Assembly (NCBI GenBank): GCA_964625525.1
Contig: CAZVEE010000019.1
Location: 1 to 48,507, forward strand
DNA: 48,507 nt
From: CAZVEE01 sp964625525
GTDB lineage: Bacteria; Pseudomonadota; Alphaproteobacteria; JAJFIK01
Direction: 5' to 3'
The notes beneath the pieces were generated by a model. It worked only from the letters and a program-made list of their open reading frames with translations, was not told where the DNA came from and searched no databases. Below are positions 25,710-33,241 of this stretch, one piece after another; position 1 is the stretch's first letter, and the number at the start of each line of letters is the position of its first letter. Made by a program: the position numbers and the translations under genes.

Positions 25710-26976
25710 AGCGCTGACTCAATACGCCCACAATGGCGGAGGCGGCGGTCCGGCCCCGGCCTATGATGTGGAGGCGGTGAGGCAGGACTTTCCGATCCTG
25801 TCCCAACAGGTGCATGGCAAGCCGCTCGTCTATCTCGACAATGCTGCTTCGGCGCAAAAGCCCAGAGCCGTGATCGATGCCATGCGTCACGCCATGGAGG
25901 CGGAATACGCCAATGTGCATCGCGGTCTGCACTATATGGCGAACCGGGCCACGCAAGCCTATGAAGGGGCGCGGACCCGGACCGCGCGGTTTCTCAACGC
26001 CGCATCGGATAAAGAGATCATCTTTACCCTGAATGCGACCGATGCCATCAATCTGGTGGCCTCCAGCTATGGCGCCGATGCCATCGGCGAGGGCGATGAA
26101 ATCATCCTGTCGCAGATGGAGCATCACTCCAATATCGTCCCCTGGCATTTCTATCGCGAGCGCAGCGGCGCGGTGATCAAATGGGCACCGGTGACCGATG
26201 ACGGGACCTTCCTGTTCGATGAGTTTGTGAAGCTCATCACCCCGCGCACCAAAATGATTGCCATCACGCACCTGTCCAACGTGCTGGGTACGGTGGTGCC
26301 CATTCAGGATATTGTCCAGGTGGCGCATGCCCATGGCATTCCGGTTCTGGTGGATGGCACCCAAGGCGCGGTGCATCTGCCCGTGGATGTGCAGGCGCTG
26401 GGCTGCGACTTTTATGTGTGTACGGCGCATAAGCTCTACGGGCCTACGGGGTTGGGCATTCTCTATGGGCGGGCTGAACGCCTGGCGGCCATGCGGCCCT
26501 ATCGCGGCGGCGGCGAAATGATCCGGGAAGTCCATTTCGACAGCGTGAGCTATGGCGAAGCGCCCATGCGCTTCGAGGCCGGCACGCCGCAGATTATCGA
26601 AGCGGCTGGCCTGACGGCGGCCCTTGATTACATGGACGCTCTCGGGCGTAACGCCATCCTGGCTCATGAAATGGATGTGGGCGGATATGCCATGGAGCGC
26701 ATCGGCGCGGTGCCGGGCGTGAAGCTCATGGGGACGGCGTTGGGCAAAGGCAGCATTGTGGCCTTTACCATGGACGGCGCTCATGCCCACGATATCGCCA
26801 CCATCGTTGATCGCTCCGGCGTGGCGGTGCGCGCCGGGCACCATTGCTGCCAGCCGCTGATGGAGCGGTTTGGCGTGAACGCATCGGTGCGCGCGTCATT
26901 CGGTCTTTATAACACGCGCGCCGAAGTGGACGCGCTGGTGGTGGCCCTTGAAAAGGCGCGCAGCTTGCTGAATTAA
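25699..26976 (+). CDS. sufS: SufS, class II cysteine desulfurase
   Basis: 425 aa from ATG 25699 (GGAG 8 nt upstream), overlapping the sufD end by 11 nt, so translation is coupled. PLP-lysine K245 in 'CTAHKLYGPTG' and persulfide Cys383 in 'RAGHHCCQPLM' are present; the doubled Cys is a small variation. N-terminal 'YLDNAASAQKP' and 'NVHRGLHYMANRAT' are diagnostic. It supplies sulfur to SufBCD, usually through a SufE or SufU partner, neither of which is encoded here. An extra 20-residue Gly-rich N-terminus is seen. Confidence 0.97.
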   Translation: MAHEALTQYAHNGGGGGPAPAYDVEAVRQDFPILSQQVHGKPLVYLDNAASAQKPRAVIDAMRHAMEAEYANVHRGLHYMANRATQAYEGARTRTARFLNAASDKEIIFTLNATDAINLVASSYGADAIGEGDEIILSQMEHHSNIVPWHFYRERSGAVIKWAPVTDDGTFLFDEFVKLITPRTKMIAITHLSNVLGTVVPIQDIVQVAHAHGIPVLVDGTQGAVHLPVDVQALGCDFYVCTAHKLYGPTGLGILYGRAERLAAMRPYRGGGEMIREVHFDSVSYGEAPMRFEAGTPQIIEAAGLTAALDYMDALGRNAILAHEMDVGGYAMERIGAVPGVKLMGTALGKGSIVAFTMDGAHAHDIATIVDRSGVAVRAGHHCCQPLMERFGVNASVRASFGLYNTRAEVDALVVALEKARSLLN

Positions 26977-26985
26977 GGATCAGGC

Positions 26986-27333
26986 ATGCAGAACGGGGAT
27001 ACGGTCATGGCGTTGAGCCAGCAGGAGATCGACCGGCTGACGGATCAAATGGTCGAACAGATCAAGACGGTGTACGATCCCGAGATCCCCGTCGACATTT
27101 ACGAGTTGGGATTGATCTATCGGATCGATCTGGACGACGACATGAATGTCACCGTGGATATGACCCTGACAGCGCCGGGCTGTCCAGTGGCCGGTGAGAT
27201 GCCCGGCTGGGTGCGCGATGCCATCAAGAATGTGGACGGTGTGCAGGAGGTGACTGTGACCCTCACATTCGATCCACCTTGGGACCCCTCGCGCATGTCT
27301 GAAGAAGCGCGCCTGGCGCTGAACATGTTTTGA
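26986..27333 (+). CDS. sufT: DUF59/MIP18-family SUF accessory protein
   Basis: 115 aa from ATG 26986 (AAGGA upstream); ATG 27007 with GGGGA is the alternative. The MIP18/DUF59 domain shows 'VYDPEIPVDIYELGLIY' (29-45) and 'MTLTAPGCPVAGEMPGWV' with the conserved Cys66. In SUF operons this protein (SufT-like) helps cluster maturation or transfer; Cys66 may bind iron or a cluster. It lies 9 nt after sufS. The symbol follows common usage for SUF-linked DUF59 proteins. Confidence 0.9.
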   Translation: MQNGDTVMALSQQEIDRLTDQMVEQIKTVYDPEIPVDIYELGLIYRIDLDDDMNVTVDMTLTAPGCPVAGEMPGWVRDAIKNVDGVQEVTVTLTFDPPWDPSRMSEEARLALNMF

Positions 27334-27366
27334 GCAAGACTGCGTAGTAGCGAGCGAGAGAACGCC

Positions 27367-27747
27367 ATGAGCACCACGCCCCGCCGTCCGCGCCCCAAGG
27401 CGCTTGAGATCACGGACGCCGCCGCCGACCGCATTCGCGAAATTGTGGACAAGGCCGATGGCGCCGTCATTGGGCTCAAGATCGGTGTCAAGAATGCCGG
27501 CTGTGCGGGCATGGCCTACACGCTTGATTATGTGAGCGAGCGCGACCCCCTGGACGAGGTGGTTGAAGACAAGGGCGTGACCGTTTTCATCGATGCCAAG
27601 GCAGTGCTGTTCCTCATCGGCACGGTCATGGATTATCAGACCGATACGCTCTCCGCGCAGTTTGTCTTCAACAATCCCAACCAGACTGATGCCTGCGGCT
27701 GTGGCGAGTCCGTCAATCTGAAGCCGTTCGAACTGGTGGACGGGTAA
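27367..27747 (+). CDS. sufA: A-type Fe-S carrier (SufA/IscA/HesB family)
   Basis: 126 aa. The three cluster-binding cysteines are intact: C46 in 'NAGCAGMAYTL' and C110/C112 in 'DACGCGESV'. It carries clusters from SufBCD to target enzymes. The first 10 residues are basic and proline-rich, beyond the usual family start. It follows the DUF59 gene by 33 nt with only a weak Shine-Dalgarno (GAGAGA), so its yield may be lower. Confidence 0.96.
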   Translation: MSTTPRRPRPKALEITDAAADRIREIVDKADGAVIGLKIGVKNAGCAGMAYTLDYVSERDPLDEVVEDKGVTVFIDAKAVLFLIGTVMDYQTDTLSAQFVFNNPNQTDACGCGESVNLKPFELVDG

Positions 27748-27755
27748 GGGCGTTC

Positions 27756-28154
27756 ATGGCGGTCAGCGCCGAGTATCGCGCTTTTGTGATCGATCTTTTG
27801 CGTGCCTTCGGTCCCGTGCGGATCCGGGCCATGTTTGGCGGTGCCGGCGTCTATGCGGATCTGGAGGAGGGGCCGGTGATGTTCGGCCTCATCGCCGACG
27901 AGACGCTTTATCTGAAAACAGACGATAGCAATCGGCCGGCCTTTGACGCGGAAGGCTGCGGTCCGTTCCTTTATGAAAAGAAGGATGGGACGGTCATGGC
28001 CATGGGCTACTGCCAAGTGCCGGACCGGTTGCTCGAGGATGCCGACGACTTGGCCCACTGGGCGCGCGGGGCTCTCGACGTGGCCTTGCGCTCCGACACG
28101 GTGAAGCGCAAACGGGCCAAACGCCTTAAAAACCCCGTCAAAAGCCCGGCGTGA
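27756..28154 (+). CDS. TfoX N-terminal domain protein
   Basis: 132 aa. Its single TfoX-N domain has 'RIRAMFGGAGVYADL', 'MFGLIADETLYLKTD' and 'FLYEKKDGTVMAMGYCQVP'. TfoX in gammaproteobacteria regulates competence together with CRP, but stand-alone N-domain proteins like this one have no proven job. The C-terminal 20 residues are strongly basic (KRKRAKRLKNPVK), which would suit nucleic acid contact. It starts 8 nt after sufA and is probably part of the SUF transcript. Confidence 0.88.
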   Translation: MAVSAEYRAFVIDLLRAFGPVRIRAMFGGAGVYADLEEGPVMFGLIADETLYLKTDDSNRPAFDAEGCGPFLYEKKDGTVMAMGYCQVPDRLLEDADDLAHWARGALDVALRSDTVKRKRAKRLKNPVKSPA

Positions 28155-28301
28155 CCCCAGCCGTCACTCGATCATCTCGGGCGACCTGTCCGGAGCCATT
28201 GTCCGCATCGCCATACATCAATCGGCCCGATCCGGACTGTGAAGACGTTGCTCACCGCGTCATCGAGACCCAGACAGATGCGGGCGGCCCTCTCCGGTGT
28301 T

Positions 28302-28967
28302 TTACGGGCTCTTGGCCTCGTCATCCTGGTCCCGCTGGTCCACGCGGGTCCCGTGCACGACGCTTTCCAGAGTTTCGCCTTTGCTGTCGAGAATGGCGTC
28401 GGGCTTGATGCCGATGGCACGGTACATGGCGAGGGAGCGGTCGGCGAAAGCGTGGGCGCGTTCGAAATTCCCCTGTTCCCGGTACAACAGCGCCAGATAG
28501 CGGCCGTAAACGGCGATGCCTTCGCGGTTATTCGTGGTCTCAAACAGGGTCATGGCCTGGGTCAGGGTCTCATAGGCCCGCCGTTCGTCCCCCCGCTGAA
28601 GATAAAGCACGCCCAGCGCGCCTTGTTGGGCGGCCAAGCCCTCTTTGGTCTCGCGGCGGCCGAACACGTCGATGGCATGGGTCAGGATCGTGGTCACGTC
28701 GAGTTGGCCCATGCGTTGCCACCGGCGCCGGGGAAACGCGTCTTCGCGGTCCTCCAACGCTTGACGGAAGGACAGCGCTCGCAACCGGCTGCGCACGATG
28801 GAAAAGACGGCCAGCCCCAGCAGACTGGCCACGATCAGCGCCACCGTCCCCGGATTGCTGGTGATGAATTCCAAGATCCGCTGGATGAGCCAGGGCGCCT
28901 CGACCGCGCCCAGTGCGTCTTCCAGCTTCTCTTGAGTCTGCACGACAAAATTGATCATATCCGTCAT
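28302..28967 (-). CDS. Membrane-anchored TPR protein
   Basis: 221 aa from ATG 28967, which has AAGGGGG 8 nt upstream; the frame is open 12 codons further. An amphipathic N-terminus precedes a single membrane helix at about 41-58. About three tetratricopeptide-like helix pairs follow at 85-195 ('AAQQGALGVLYLQRGDERRAYETL', 'GRYLALLYREQGNFERAHAFADRSL'). The tail is charged. TPRs mediate protein contacts; the partner is unknown. It follows two crotonase genes on the same strand, separated by about 80 nt. Confidence 0.75.
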   Translation of the reverse strand: MTDMINFVVQTQEKLEDALGAVEAPWLIQRILEFITSNPGTVALIVASLLGLAVFSIVRSRLRALSFRQALEDREDAFPRRRWQRMGQLDVTTILTHAIDVFGRRETKEGLAAQQGALGVLYLQRGDERRAYETLTQAMTLFETTNNREGIAVYGRYLALLYREQGNFERAHAFADRSLAMYRAIGIKPDAILDSKGETLESVVHGTRVDQRDQDDEAKSP

Positions 28968-29049
28968 GGTCAGCGCCCCCTTGCCCGGCTCATGCCTCTC
29001 CAAACCGGCCGGTTGATCCGGCTCTGTTGTGGCGTTTCCCCGTGTGGTC

Positions 29050-29844
29050 TCAGCGCCCTTTGAACTCGGGCTTGCGTTTTTGCACGAAGGCGGTCACGCC
29101 CTCGATGAAATCCTCCGTGAAGCCTGCTTCGCGTTGCAGCAGACGTTCCACATGGAGTTGTTCCTCATAGGAATTTTCCGGGCTCAGCCAATAGGCCTTG
29201 CGGATCAAAGCCATGGCCTTGGTCGGTCCGCTGGCCAAGTCGCGGGCCAGGGTCATGGCCTCATCCATGAGCACCGCATCGTCATAAACGCGGCTGATCA
29301 GGCCCCATTCCAGCGCGGTCTCCGCCGGCAGCTTTTCCGCGAGCAGCGACAGTTCCATGGCCCGGCGCATGCCCACCAGGCGCGGCAGGATATAGGTGGA
29401 GCCACCGTCCGGGATCAAACCGATGCGCCGGAAGGCTTGCAGGAAATAGGCGCTGCGCGCCGCCAACACCAGATCCCCCATGAGGGCAAAGCTCATGCCC
29501 ACGCCCGCGGCCGCGCCGTTAACGGCTGTGACAAAGGGCATTTCCAGGGCTCGCAGCTTCAACAGGAAGGGATGATAGCGCTCCTCCAAAATCTTGCCCG
29601 CGTCGCGCCCGCCTTCGGTGCGGTCGACATCCGTATCCGTCAGATTGGCACCGGCACAAAACCCTCGGCCCGCGCCGGTCATCACAAGGCAGCGCGCGCC
29701 GCTGTCCGGGGCGACCACCGCGTCGATTGCGTCGGACAGTTCGGTGATCATTTTCATCGACACCGCGTTCATCACCTCGGGATGGTTGAGGGTGAGAACC
29801 GCGACGCCGTCTTGGATCTCAAGGCTTAGGCGCTCATACTGCAT
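29050..29844 (-). CDS. Enoyl-CoA hydratase/isomerase (crotonase), PaaG-like
   Basis: 264 aa, start preceded by GGAGG 7 nt upstream. The crotonase fold shows 'TGAGRGFCAGANL' (oxyanion loop), 'AAAGVGMSFALMGDLVLAA' and 'GLIPDGGSTYILPRLVG'. The Asp in 'IPDGG' replaces one of the two catalytic glutamates of classical hydratase, as in PaaG-type isomerases, so it may be an isomerase or hydratase acting on a CoA thioester. It lies 30 nt after a paralogue and shares its C-terminal ending '(D/E)GVTAF..KR.P.F.GR'. Confidence 0.9.
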   Translation of the reverse strand: MQYERLSLEIQDGVAVLTLNHPEVMNAVSMKMITELSDAIDAVVAPDSGARCLVMTGAGRGFCAGANLTDTDVDRTEGGRDAGKILEERYHPFLLKLRALEMPFVTAVNGAAAGVGMSFALMGDLVLAARSAYFLQAFRRIGLIPDGGSTYILPRLVGMRRAMELSLLAEKLPAETALEWGLISRVYDDAVLMDEAMTLARDLASGPTKAMALIRKAYWLSPENSYEEQLHVERLLQREAGFTEDFIEGVTAFVQKRKPEFKGR

Positions 29845-29874
29845 GGGTGTCCTCCGGTTTGGGTCTCGGGTGTG

Positions 29875-30678
29875 TCAGCGGCCGGTGAAGCGCGGCTCGC
29901 GTTTTTCTATGAAGGCGGTGACGCCTTCCAAAAAATCCTGAGTGCTGCACAAGCGCCGTTGGGTTTCTTTCTCCAGATCCAGTTGCGCTGGCAAATCATT
30001 GTGCCAACTTGCATCCAGCGTGCGCTTGATATCCGCGAAGACCAGCGGCGGCGCGACCGCGAGGCGGCGGGCGAGGGCGCTTACCGTCTCCGCCAGGGAC
30101 GTGTCTTCCACGCATTGCCAGATCAATCCCCAGGCGGCGGCCGTTTCCGCCGGCAGGGCATCGCCCAGTATGGCCAGCGCGCGGGCCCGGGCCGGGCCGA
30201 TCAGGCGCGGTAGAAACCACGTGGTGCCCATATCCGGCACGATGCCCAGGCGCGGTCCGAACACCTGAATGAACGAGGCCGAGCGCGCCGCCACGACAAG
30301 ATCGCAGGCCAAGGCGACGCCCACGCCGCCCCCGGCCACCGTGCCGTTCACCGCGGCAATCGTGGGCTTGGGGCAGCGGGCCAATTCTTCGATCAGGGGG
30401 TTAAACCCGGTTTCCATGGCCTGGGCGATCCCGTCACCCACTGACCCCTCGCCAGGCCCACGCATGGGGCCGGCCGCCAGGTCTGCGCCGGCGCAAAAGC
30501 CGCGCCCGGCGCCCGTGACCACAATGACCCGGACGCTCTCATCGGCCACCTGCTGTGCAAGCCCTGCGCGCAGATCCGCGATCAGCTGCGGATTGAGGGC
30601 GTTCATCGCTTTAGGTCGATTGAGTGTGAGTGTTGCGATACCCTCAAAGGTGGTTATTTCGACGGTTTCGAGCGCCAT
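29875..30678 (-). CDS. Enoyl-CoA hydratase/isomerase (crotonase), paralogue
   Basis: 267 aa from ATG 30678, which follows GGGAGGAAAAC; the open frame upstream is not needed. Crotonase motifs are 'TGAGRGFCAGADL', 'VAGGGVGVALACDLVVAA' and 'GIVPDMGTTWFLPRLIG'. The Asp of 'VPDMG' again points to the PaaG-like branch. It is the first gene of a tandem pair, perhaps acting on successive or alternative CoA esters. It is divergent from the aldehyde dehydrogenase, and the 159-nt gap must hold both promoters. Confidence 0.9.
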   Translation of the reverse strand: MALETVEITTFEGIATLTLNRPKAMNALNPQLIADLRAGLAQQVADESVRVIVVTGAGRGFCAGADLAAGPMRGPGEGSVGDGIAQAMETGFNPLIEELARCPKPTIAAVNGTVAGGGVGVALACDLVVAARSASFIQVFGPRLGIVPDMGTTWFLPRLIGPARARALAILGDALPAETAAAWGLIWQCVEDTSLAETVSALARRLAVAPPLVFADIKRTLDASWHNDLPAQLDLEKETQRRLCSTQDFLEGVTAFIEKREPRFTGR

Positions 30679-30837
30679 GTTTTCCTCCCGGCCCCACGTC
30701 TTCACAGCATAAGTCGCCCCGGCACGCTTCAACAGCGCCAAATTATCGAGCGCACCGACGGAGCGAAGGCTCTGTTTTCTCCGCGCTTCTATGGTCTACA
30801 CTGCCCTGCGCATTTTGCGACGGCAGGGAGGACAACC

Positions 30838-32292
30838 ATGACCGCGCTCGACACAAGCAGCCAGGATCAGGCTGCGCTGAAAGCATCCATGCAGGCCATT
30901 CTGGACCGTCAGAAGCAGGCCCATCTGAAAGACGGCACGCCAGATGCCGCCAAGCGCATCGAATGGATCGACAAGGCCATTGGCCTGTTGGTCGATTTCA
31001 AGGACGAGATCACCGAAGCGCTGCGTATGGATTACGGCCATCGCTCGGTGGAGCAGACCTTGCTGACGGATGTGCAGGGCTCGCTCGGGCCGCTGAAATT
31101 CGCCAAGGATAATCTGCGCCGTTGGATGCGCCCGGAAAAGCGCACGCCGCAGTTCCCGCTGGGCTGGCTCGGCGCCAAGGCGGAAGTTCACTTCCAGCCC
31201 AAGGGCGTGGTGGGGGTGATCAGTCCCTGGAACTTCCCCGTCAATCTGACCTTCACGCCGCTTGCGGGCATTTTCGCCGCCGGGAACCGGGTCATGATCA
31301 AGCCGTCGGAATACACGCCGGCCACGTCGGAGTTGATGGCGCGCATGTTCCGCTCGGTCTATGACGAGACGGAAGTGGCTGTCATCACGGGCGGTCCGGT
31401 CGTGGGCCAGGTCTTTACGAGCCTGCCGTTCGATCATCTGCTGTTCACCGGTTCCACCAATGTGGCGCGCCATGTGATGCGCGCGGCCTCGGAAAACCTG
31501 GTGCCGGTCACGCTTGAACTGGGCGGCAAGTCGCCCGTCATTATCGGTCAGGATGCGGACATGGCCCAGGCGGCGACCCGCGTCATGACCGGTAAAATGA
31601 TGAATGCGGGCCAGATTTGTCTGGCACCGGATTATGTGATGGTGCCGGAAGCCCGAGTGGGCGAGTTTGTGGAGCAGGTCGAGAAGTCGGTGGCGGCCAT
31701 GTATCCAACGCTCAAGGACAATCCGGACTACACCTCAGTTCTCAACCAGCGCCACCACGACCGCTTGATGGACCATGTGGAGGACGCCCGTGCCAAGGGC
31801 GCCACCATCGTCGAGGTCAATCCGGCGCAGGAGGACTTCTCCCAGCAGGAACACACCAAAATCCCGCCGACGCTCATCCTCAATCCCACTGATGAGATGA
31901 CAGTGATGCAGGAAGAGATTTTCGGCCCCCTGCTCCCGGTCATGGGTATGGGCAGCACCGGCGATGCCATTGATTACGTGAACGATCACGACCGGCCGCT
32001 CGGGCTTTACTATTTCGGTTCCGATGCCAGCGAGCGCGAGGCGGTGCTCACTCGCACCACGTCGGGTGGGGTCACGGTGAATGACACTGTCATGCATGTG
32101 TCCATGGAAGATCTGCCCTTCGGCGGTGTCGGGCCCAGCGGCATGGGCGCCTATCATGGCATTGACGGGTTTAAGGAGTTCAGCCACGCCAAGGCGATCT
32201 TTACCCAGTCCTGGATCGATCCCGCGTCCATGTTCCGCCCGCCTTACGGTGAAAAGATCCGCGCTTTCCTCAACAAAATGATCGGGCGCTGA
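30838..32292 (+). CDS. Coniferyl-aldehyde-dehydrogenase-like NAD(P)+ aldehyde dehydrogenase
   Basis: 484 aa, start preceded by GGGAGG 6 nt upstream. It is a complete aldehyde dehydrogenase: 'GVISPWNFPVNLTFTPLAG' (catalytic Asn), 'LLFTGSTNVARHVM' (NAD loop), the base Glu in 'LELGGKSP', and the nucleophile Cys in 'NAGQICLAPDYV'. The opening helix and 'PFGGVGPSGMGAYHG' favour the coniferyl aldehyde dehydrogenase (CalB-like) subfamily, which also oxidises long-chain and aromatic aldehydes. With the divergent crotonases it suggests fatty-acid or phenylpropanoid side-chain breakdown. The real substrate is not determined. A strong terminator follows. Confidence 0.88.
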   Translation: MTALDTSSQDQAALKASMQAILDRQKQAHLKDGTPDAAKRIEWIDKAIGLLVDFKDEITEALRMDYGHRSVEQTLLTDVQGSLGPLKFAKDNLRRWMRPEKRTPQFPLGWLGAKAEVHFQPKGVVGVISPWNFPVNLTFTPLAGIFAAGNRVMIKPSEYTPATSELMARMFRSVYDETEVAVITGGPVVGQVFTSLPFDHLLFTGSTNVARHVMRAASENLVPVTLELGGKSPVIIGQDADMAQAATRVMTGKMMNAGQICLAPDYVMVPEARVGEFVEQVEKSVAAMYPTLKDNPDYTSVLNQRHHDRLMDHVEDARAKGATIVEVNPAQEDFSQQEHTKIPPTLILNPTDEMTVMQEEIFGPLLPVMGMGSTGDAIDYVNDHDRPLGLYYFGSDASEREAVLTRTTSGGVTVNDTVMHVSMEDLPFGGVGPSGMGAYHGIDGFKEFSHAKAIFTQSWIDPASMFRPPYGEKIRAFLNKMIGR

Positions 32293-32347
32293 CGGCACAG
32301 GGGAGGGACCCCTGGCCGAATTATCCAGATTGGACCGCTTGGGTCCG

Positions 32348-32377
32348 GCCCCCCGCCCCTGGGCGGGGGGCTTTTTT
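32348..32377 (+). terminator. Strong intrinsic terminator after the aldehyde dehydrogenase gene
   Basis: GCCCCCCGCCC (32348-32358) pairs with GGGCGGGGGGC (32361-32371), followed by six Ts (32372-32377). This is a textbook rho-independent terminator, 56 nt after the stop. Confidence 0.93.
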
Positions 32378-32539
32378 GTACCGCATACCCCCAATAAGGC
32401 AGCTCTGCGACAGCTTGAGACATTTAGGGCGGCTTCGTGGCGAGGCCGACCGAACTTGCGCCTTACTTGGCCGTCATAAGATCGCTCCCCGGACGGATGG
32501 TCCGGTTTGGGCTGGCGGGACCGCGCAAGGAGAATGATC

Positions 32540-33169
32540 GTGACGGCGCAAGTATCGAAAACGAGCTTTAAGTCCTGGCGTTTGCTGAGCATGGTGGCGG
32601 CGGGCCTGATGGTCGGCGTGTCGGCGGCGCAGGCTGATCAAGGCGGCTTCGGCCATGACCGCAGCGGCCCTTACGCTTCGCTTTATGCCGGGGCGGCGCT
32701 TGGCAATGAGTTGGAAGTGGAATCTGGCTCGGCCACATTCGACACTGATCTGGATGATGATTTCGTCGTCGGCGGTACACTTGGCATTCGCCACGACTTG
32801 CGCAGCTATAGCGGCGCGTTACGCGGTGAAGTGGATGTGAATTATCAGCCCGTGGACGGTGGTTCGGGTGATGACGGCGATCTCTACGGTGTGCTCGCCA
32901 ATGCCTGGTACGACATTGATACCGGTGGTCCGATGACGCCCTATTTGGGCGGTGGTTTCGGCCTCGGGGTGGTGGATCTGCCCAACGCGGATAGTGAGAC
33001 CGGTTACGCCTATCAGGTTGGCGGCGGCCTTAATTTCGATCTGACGCCGAGCGGGGACACCTTTGTGGGCGTCGGCTACCGCTATTACGGCTTCGATGCG
33101 GATGTTGAAGACCTGGACGTGGACCTGACCGGCCATCGGGTTCTGGCGACAGTCGGCGTTAATTTCTGA
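32540..33169 (+). CDS. Outer-membrane beta-barrel protein (porin/OmpA-TM-like)
   Basis: 209 aa from GTG 32540 (AAGGAG 8 nt upstream); the ATG at 32534 is too close to that site. A signal peptide is clear: basic 'KTSFKSWR', a hydrophobic core and 'AQA' before cleavage near residue 32. The mature part has alternating strands such as 'YASLYAGAALGNE', 'VVGGTLGIRHDL' and 'TFVGVGYRYYGF'. It ends in 'VGVNF', a terminal-Phe signal for barrel insertion. An eight-stranded barrel is likely. Function is unknown; such proteins anchor the envelope or form small pores. Confidence 0.87.
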   Translation: MTAQVSKTSFKSWRLLSMVAAGLMVGVSAAQADQGGFGHDRSGPYASLYAGAALGNELEVESGSATFDTDLDDDFVVGGTLGIRHDLRSYSGALRGEVDVNYQPVDGGSGDDGDLYGVLANAWYDIDTGGPMTPYLGGGFGLGVVDLPNADSETGYAYQVGGGLNFDLTPSGDTFVGVGYRYYGFDADVEDLDVDLTGHRVLATVGVNF

Positions 33170-33191
33170 TCCGGACACACCCAAAAAAAAG

Positions 33192-33226
33192 AAGGCGGTG
33201 CCCTTGCCGAGGGCACCGCCTTTTTT
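33192..33226. terminator. Bidirectional terminator between barrel protein and helicase genes
   Basis: AAGGCGGTGCCC (33192-33203) pairs with GGGCACCGCCTT (33211-33222) around a 7-nt loop. It is followed by a T-run and preceded by eight As (33183-33190), so it can end transcripts from both sides. Confidence 0.93.
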
Positions 33227-33241
33227 CCGTCTAGAGACGAC

